Below are positions 5,981 to 8,997 of a stretch of DNA of 8,997 bases, piece by piece. A model generated the notes under the pieces. The model had not been told where the DNA came from, ran no database searches, and saw nothing but the letters and a program-made list of their open reading frames with translations. The stretch comes from Methanomassiliicoccaceae archaeon (GTDB lineage Archaea > Thermoplasmatota > Thermoplasmata > Methanomassiliicoccales > Methanomethylophilaceae): positions 1-8,997 of the forward strand of contig WQZJ01000047.1 of assembly GCA_009780795.1 (NCBI GenBank), in the 5' to 3' direction. A program made the position numbers and the translations under genes. The stretch's first letter is position 1, and the number at the start of each line of letters is the position of its first letter.

Positions 5981-7165
5981 TCACTTGATCTTCTTCTTTT
6001 GGTCCATCTCCGTCTTCTTCAGGTCCATGACCATTGTAACGAGCTTTTTCAAAAGGTCCTCGATCGTCTTCATAAGGTCCCACCCCACCTCTTTCGCCGC
6101 TATCATACCGCCGTCCATTATCAGACGTGCGTTCATGCTGTATTTGTTCTTGGCGCCCTGGGCGTTGTATTTAGTTATGTGAATGGTCAGGGACTGCGGT
6201 CTCTTGACCTTGGCGGCCTTTCCCATCTCGTATCCGATCGTCTCGTCTATCGCGCCCGAGTAGTATTTGTCGTCATCATCCAGTCCGCTTATCTGGACGA
6301 ACATCATCTCTCTTTCCTTGCAGGCGACCATCATCTCGATGATGTCGTACTGCGTCAGTATCCCGACGAGTTTACCGTCCTCGACCACCGGAAGTGTGGA
6401 TATGCACGACTCAAGCATTATCTCCGCCGCTTTCCCGACGGTGTCGTCCCACAGTATCGTCTTGGGTGCGGTGGCGCAGAACGATTCAACAAGTACGGAT
6501 GGTGAGACGCTCTTCCCGGAGAGGTCGCCGACCGTCTGTCGGTCCTTCTTCCTCCAGTTGTGGTCGATTATCTCCTTCATCCCGACTATTCCAACGACCG
6601 ATCCTTTATCGTCTATCACGGGAACCGTCCTTATGTCCAATCCCCTCATCACGTCGAGCGCTGTTTCCAGGACATCGTTCTCCTTCACCGTCTCGACGGA
6701 AGTGGACATGATCTCCCACACCTTGATCTCGCGGAACGCCTTTATGTCCGCGGCTATATCGATAAGCGCCGCTCTGGACACCACTCCCTTCACCCTCTTG
6801 TTCTTGTCCACGACGGGTATCTGTCTGGAGTTGTTCTTTATCATCAGCTCGGCGACATCCGTGATGTTCGCCGTCTTGTCCACCGACGGGGCGCCGGTCA
6901 TGACCGTTCTTATCTTACTGTCGAGCAGCACGCTCTTCTTTTTCAGAAGGGTACCGTAACCGACCGACCCTATGTACTCGTTACCTTCGACCACCGGTAT
7001 GTCCTGTGCGCCCGTCTCCTTCATGATATGGAGCGCATCGACGACCCGATTCTCCGGTCCGACGGTCTTGAATTCGGTGTTCATCGTCTTGGCGATCCCT
7101 TTGCCGTCGATCTGTGATCGCAGCATAGAGAGTTTCTTCGGGTCCTGCAGATCCTTTACTCCCAA
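5981..7165 (-). CDS. Four-CBS-domain protein with C-terminal HPF/RaiA-like domain
   Basis: The 394-residue protein holds two Bateman modules: CBS1 ~24-78, CBS2 ~84-142, CBS3 ~148-205 and CBS4 ~212-282. Each has the usual pattern of a VxxxxxxxxAxxxM helix then a (I/L)PVV(D/E) strand and G(V/I)(V/L) strand (DIPVVEG, QIPVVDK, TVPVIDD, TLPVVED). CBS pairs usually bind adenine nucleotides. Residues ~286-384 form a separate domain: MMFVQISGL, a helix, SLTIHITKYN, KYSMNARLIMDGGMIAAKE, then a long helix GWDLMKTIEDLLKKL. That beta-alpha-beta-beta-beta-alpha order matches ribosome hibernation promoting factors (S30AE/RaiA family), and the lysine-rich tail (DQKKKIK) would suit RNA contact. I infer a nucleotide-sensing ribosome-associated factor; no function is shown by sequence alone. 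The start is TTG at 7165, preceded by GGTGA four bases upstream. An ATG at 7126 (residue 14) is the alternative. Flanked on the same strand by valS and glyS. Confidence 0.87.
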   Translation of the reverse strand: MGVKDLQDPKKLSMLRSQIDGKGIAKTMNTEFKTVGPENRVVDALHIMKETGAQDIPVVEGNEYIGSVGYGTLLKKKSVLLDSKIRTVMTGAPSVDKTANITDVAELMIKNNSRQIPVVDKNKRVKGVVSRAALIDIAADIKAFREIKVWEIMSTSVETVKENDVLETALDVMRGLDIRTVPVIDDKGSVVGIVGMKEIIDHNWRKKDRQTVGDLSGKSVSPSVLVESFCATAPKTILWDDTVGKAAEIMLESCISTLPVVEDGKLVGILTQYDIIEMMVACKEREMMFVQISGLDDDDKYYSGAIDETIGYEMGKAAKVKRPQSLTIHITKYNAQGAKNKYSMNARLIMDGGMIAAKEVGWDLMKTIEDLLKKLVTMVMDLKKTEMDQKKKIK

Positions 7166-7197
7166 TTTGTCACCGTTGTTAAATCGCGGAACGTTGC

Positions 7198-7203
7198 ATA
7201 TAA
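7198..7203 (-). promoter_or_regulatory. Likely TATA box of the CBS-domain gene
   Basis: The minus strand reads GTGTTATATGC. It predicts a transcript start near 7174, nine bases before the TTG codon at 7165, so the SD-like GGTGA (7174-7170) would sit at the very 5' end of the mRNA. This is a moderate match, and a second TATA-like site exists further upstream at 7312-7318. Confidence 0.4.
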
Positions 7204-7256
7204 CACTATGTCCGTTCCGACGGTTTCGCTGACGTCCCGAAGGTCACCGGTCCGAT

Positions 7257-7319
7257 GGTCTGCCGTATGAGGGCAGATACTGCCGGAATTATGAAACGTT
7301 TTACGAAAGAAATATAAAG
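7257..7319 (-). promoter_or_regulatory. glyS-CBS spacer: T-rich tract and inverted repeat
   Basis: The minus strand carries CTTTATATTTCTTTC (7319-7305) 19 bases past the glyS stop codon. It may act as a T-rich archaeal terminator for glyS or as a TATA box (TTTATAT) for a longer CBS transcript starting near 7288. Just downstream, TCTGCC (7259-7264) and GGCAGA (7272-7277) form a 6-bp stem with a seven-base loop, flanked by CCGG on both sides (7247-7250 and 7283-7286) that could pair to extend the fold. Which role applies cannot be decided from sequence. The rest of the spacer holds no gene I can see. Confidence 0.3.
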
Positions 7320-7337
7320 CCGGGCGAAACGGTCATC

Positions 7338-8997
7338 TCAGAGAGTGCTGAATTTCCTTCCCGCAAGCAGTTCCGTTATCACTGAGCAAACATCATCCGC
7401 CTTGACACGCCTCTGTTCGCGGGTATCGCGGTCCCTTATGGTGACCGTTCCCTTCCCGCTGCCTTCTTCCACCGATTCGTAGTCCACGGTGATGCACCAC
7501 GGCGTCCCAACCTCATCCATCCTTGCGTACCGTCTCCCGATGGCGCCGGATGTGTCGTGGTACGCCTCTATGCCGATGCTGCGCAGTTTCTCATATATTT
7601 GTGCGGCGAGGACATCCAGTCCGTCCTTATCCATCAGCGGGAATACGCCCGCCTTTATCGGGGCGACGTTAGGTCTCAAACTCAGAGTTACATACTCATC
7701 CTTATCGTCGTACGAGTATGAATGTTCCAGTATCGAATAGAATATCCTGTCGAGTCCGTGCGACGGTTCTATGACATGCGGAATAACACGCTCGCCGGAT
7801 ACCTTCTCATTCACACGGACAACGTCAAATAATTCCTTGTTGACGGTCATCGTCTCATCGCCGACGTTTATCGTCAACGCACCGTCCTTAACGTCCTCGG
7901 GACGCTTCGATTCCATGGCGGCCGCGATGTCTTTGGCTTTGCCTTTGAACATCGGTCCGAGGTTCTTGTGGTTCGCCTTGATCACGTCCATCTCCATTTC
8001 CACCGGCTCGTCGAACCTCTTGAAATGGGTCATGTCCGTCCCGGAGAACTCGGCATGCCTGGAAAGGTCCCAGCATCCTCTGTCCGCTATCCCGGTTATC
8101 TCGGTCCACCCGTATGACAGCAGCGCCTCCGCGTCCCAGCAGTCGGCAGCGTAATGCGCCATCTCGTCCGACAGGTGCTGCCTGAACCTGAGTCTCGACG
8201 GGTCGAGGCCCAGCGCGGTCAGGAACTGCTGTGTCGTGTATACGAAGTAAGCAAGCACCCTGTTCGCTATGATACCGCGCTCAACGGACTCCCCGACGGT
8301 GACGGTTATCTCGTTACCGTCCTGAGGGATCAGCGTCAGCTTCTCGTTCTGAACATCAGGGAACCGCACCCAATCCTTGTCGGCGGGGTCCACGAAGAGT
8401 TCCACTTCCATCATATTGAATTCTCTCATTCTGATCATCCCCTGCCTCGGTGCTATCTCGTTCCTGTAGCCCCGCCCCGTCTGTATGACGCCGAGCGGGA
8501 GCTTGTCGCGGTTGTATCTGTATAAGTTGAGATAATTCACGAATATGCCCTGTGCGGTCTCCGGTCTCAGGTAACCGACCCTCGACGAACCCGGTCCGAT
8601 GGTGGTCTTGAACATAAGGTTGAATTCTTCCACCCCTCCCAGCGCACTGCCGCACTCGGGACATCGAACATCGTTCTTCTTCAGAAGCGCGTCAAGGTCC
8701 TTCGCATCCAGGACGTCCGGGTTATCATGCAATCCCTTAGCCAAATGGTCGGCCCTGAACGGTTCCTTGCATTCCGAACAGTATGTTATGAGATCGGAGA
8801 ACTCATCGACGTGACCGGATGCCTTGAACACCGGTACCGGGTTCACCGTCTCCGAATCTATCTCTATGAATCCTTCCCTGTTCTTGTATATGGACCGCCA
8901 GACGCTGAGGATGTTCTCCTTCATCACGCATCCGAGCGGACCGTAGTCGAACATCCCGGCGACGCCGCCGTATATCTCGTACGACGGCCATATGAAG
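7338..8997 (-). CDS. glyS: Glycyl-tRNA synthetase (archaeal/eukaryotic dimeric type), N-terminus off window
   Basis: Class II synthetase that charges tRNA-Gly with glycine. The frame is open to the right edge: before the ATG at 8954 it reads FIWPSYEIYGGVAG, the conserved start of archaeal GlyRS, so that ATG is internal and about 15-25 residues lie outside. Numbering from that Met: MFDYGPLG (1-8); zinc-ribbon cysteines CSEC (59-62) and CPEC (98-101); RPETAQGIFVNY (130-141); motif 2 GRGYRNEIAPRQG (160-172) and MREFNMMEVE (176-185); an insertion ~326-378 with NLGPMFKGKAK; motif 3 EPSHGLDRIFYSI (396-408); and a C-terminal anticodon-binding domain (~428-538: RPNVAPIKAGVFPL, GAIGRRYARMDEVGTPWCITVD). 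This is the alpha2 single-chain type, not the bacterial alpha2beta2 form. All catalytic segments look intact. A matching tRNA-Gly(GCC) lies at the other end of the window. Confidence 0.96.
   Translation of the reverse strand, partial: FIWPSYEIYGGVAGMFDYGPLGCVMKENILSVWRSIYKNREGFIEIDSETVNPVPVFKASGHVDEFSDLITYCSECKEPFRADHLAKGLHDNPDVLDAKDLDALLKKNDVRCPECGSALGGVEEFNLMFKTTIGPGSSRVGYLRPETAQGIFVNYLNLYRYNRDKLPLGVIQTGRGYRNEIAPRQGMIRMREFNMMEVELFVDPADKDWVRFPDVQNEKLTLIPQDGNEITVTVGESVERGIIANRVLAYFVYTTQQFLTALGLDPSRLRFRQHLSDEMAHYAADCWDAEALLSYGWTEITGIADRGCWDLSRHAEFSGTDMTHFKRFDEPVEMEMDVIKANHKNLGPMFKGKAKDIAAAMESKRPEDVKDGALTINVGDETMTVNKELFDVVRVNEKVSGERVIPHVIEPSHGLDRIFYSILEHSYSYDDKDEYVTLSLRPNVAPIKAGVFPLMDKDGLDVLAAQIYEKLRSIGIEAYHDTSGAIGRRYARMDEVGTPWCITVDYESVEEGSGKGTVTIRDRDTREQRRVKADDVCSVITELLAGRKFSTL

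Noticed and set aside
6267..6959. 230-residue serine/threonine-rich open frame on the plus strand
   Set aside because: It is antisense to the CBS-domain gene; the S/T-rich composition follows from complementing GAC/GAT/GTC-rich codons.
8803..8954. ATG at 8954 as the glyS start
   Set aside because: The frame continues upstream to the window edge with FIWPSYEIYGGVAG, which is conserved GlyRS sequence, so the ATG is internal.

Overview
The window looks like archaeal chromosome, most likely from the Thermoplasmatota and plausibly a Methanomassiliicoccales-type genome. The signs are TATA-box promoters about 26 bases before likely transcript starts, a tRNA gene without encoded CCA, archaeal-type class I ValRS and class II GlyRS, and several genes that appear leaderless or nearly so. 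The lineage is inferred from protein character and not proven.

Layout, left to right: (1) the 5' part of a secreted or surface-anchored protein gene on the minus strand (1-565, runs off the left edge); (2) an intergenic stretch with its AT-rich promoter, a tRNA-Gly(GCC) gene on the minus strand (833-904) and the promoter and structured leader of the next gene; (3) a DEAD-box RNA helicase with a DbpA-like RNA-binding tail on the plus strand (1124-2527); (4) a CYTH-domain protein on the minus strand whose 3' end overlaps the helicase 3' end by 38 bp; (5) a 158-bp spacer with two copies of a ~27-bp direct repeat and a 9-bp hairpin; (6) valS on the minus strand (3314-5917); (7) a protein with four CBS domains and a C-terminal region that resembles ribosome hibernation factors (5981-7165, minus); (8) a 172-bp spacer; (9) glyS on the minus strand, cut by the right edge (7338-8997).

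Most of the content serves translation: a glycine tRNA and its cognate synthetase, a valine synthetase, an RNA helicase and a probable nucleotide-sensing ribosome-associated protein. The minus-strand genes glyS, CBS, valS and CYTH lie in series, but each of the last three has its own TATA-like element, so they are probably separate transcripts. The points most worth a second look are the CBS/hibernation-factor architecture, a ValRS whose KMSKS signature reads PMHSS, a short module shared by the ValRS C-terminus and a GlyRS insertion, the paired hairpins in the helicase leader, and the repeat-plus-hairpin spacer after valS. No mobile element, CRISPR array or defence system was seen.
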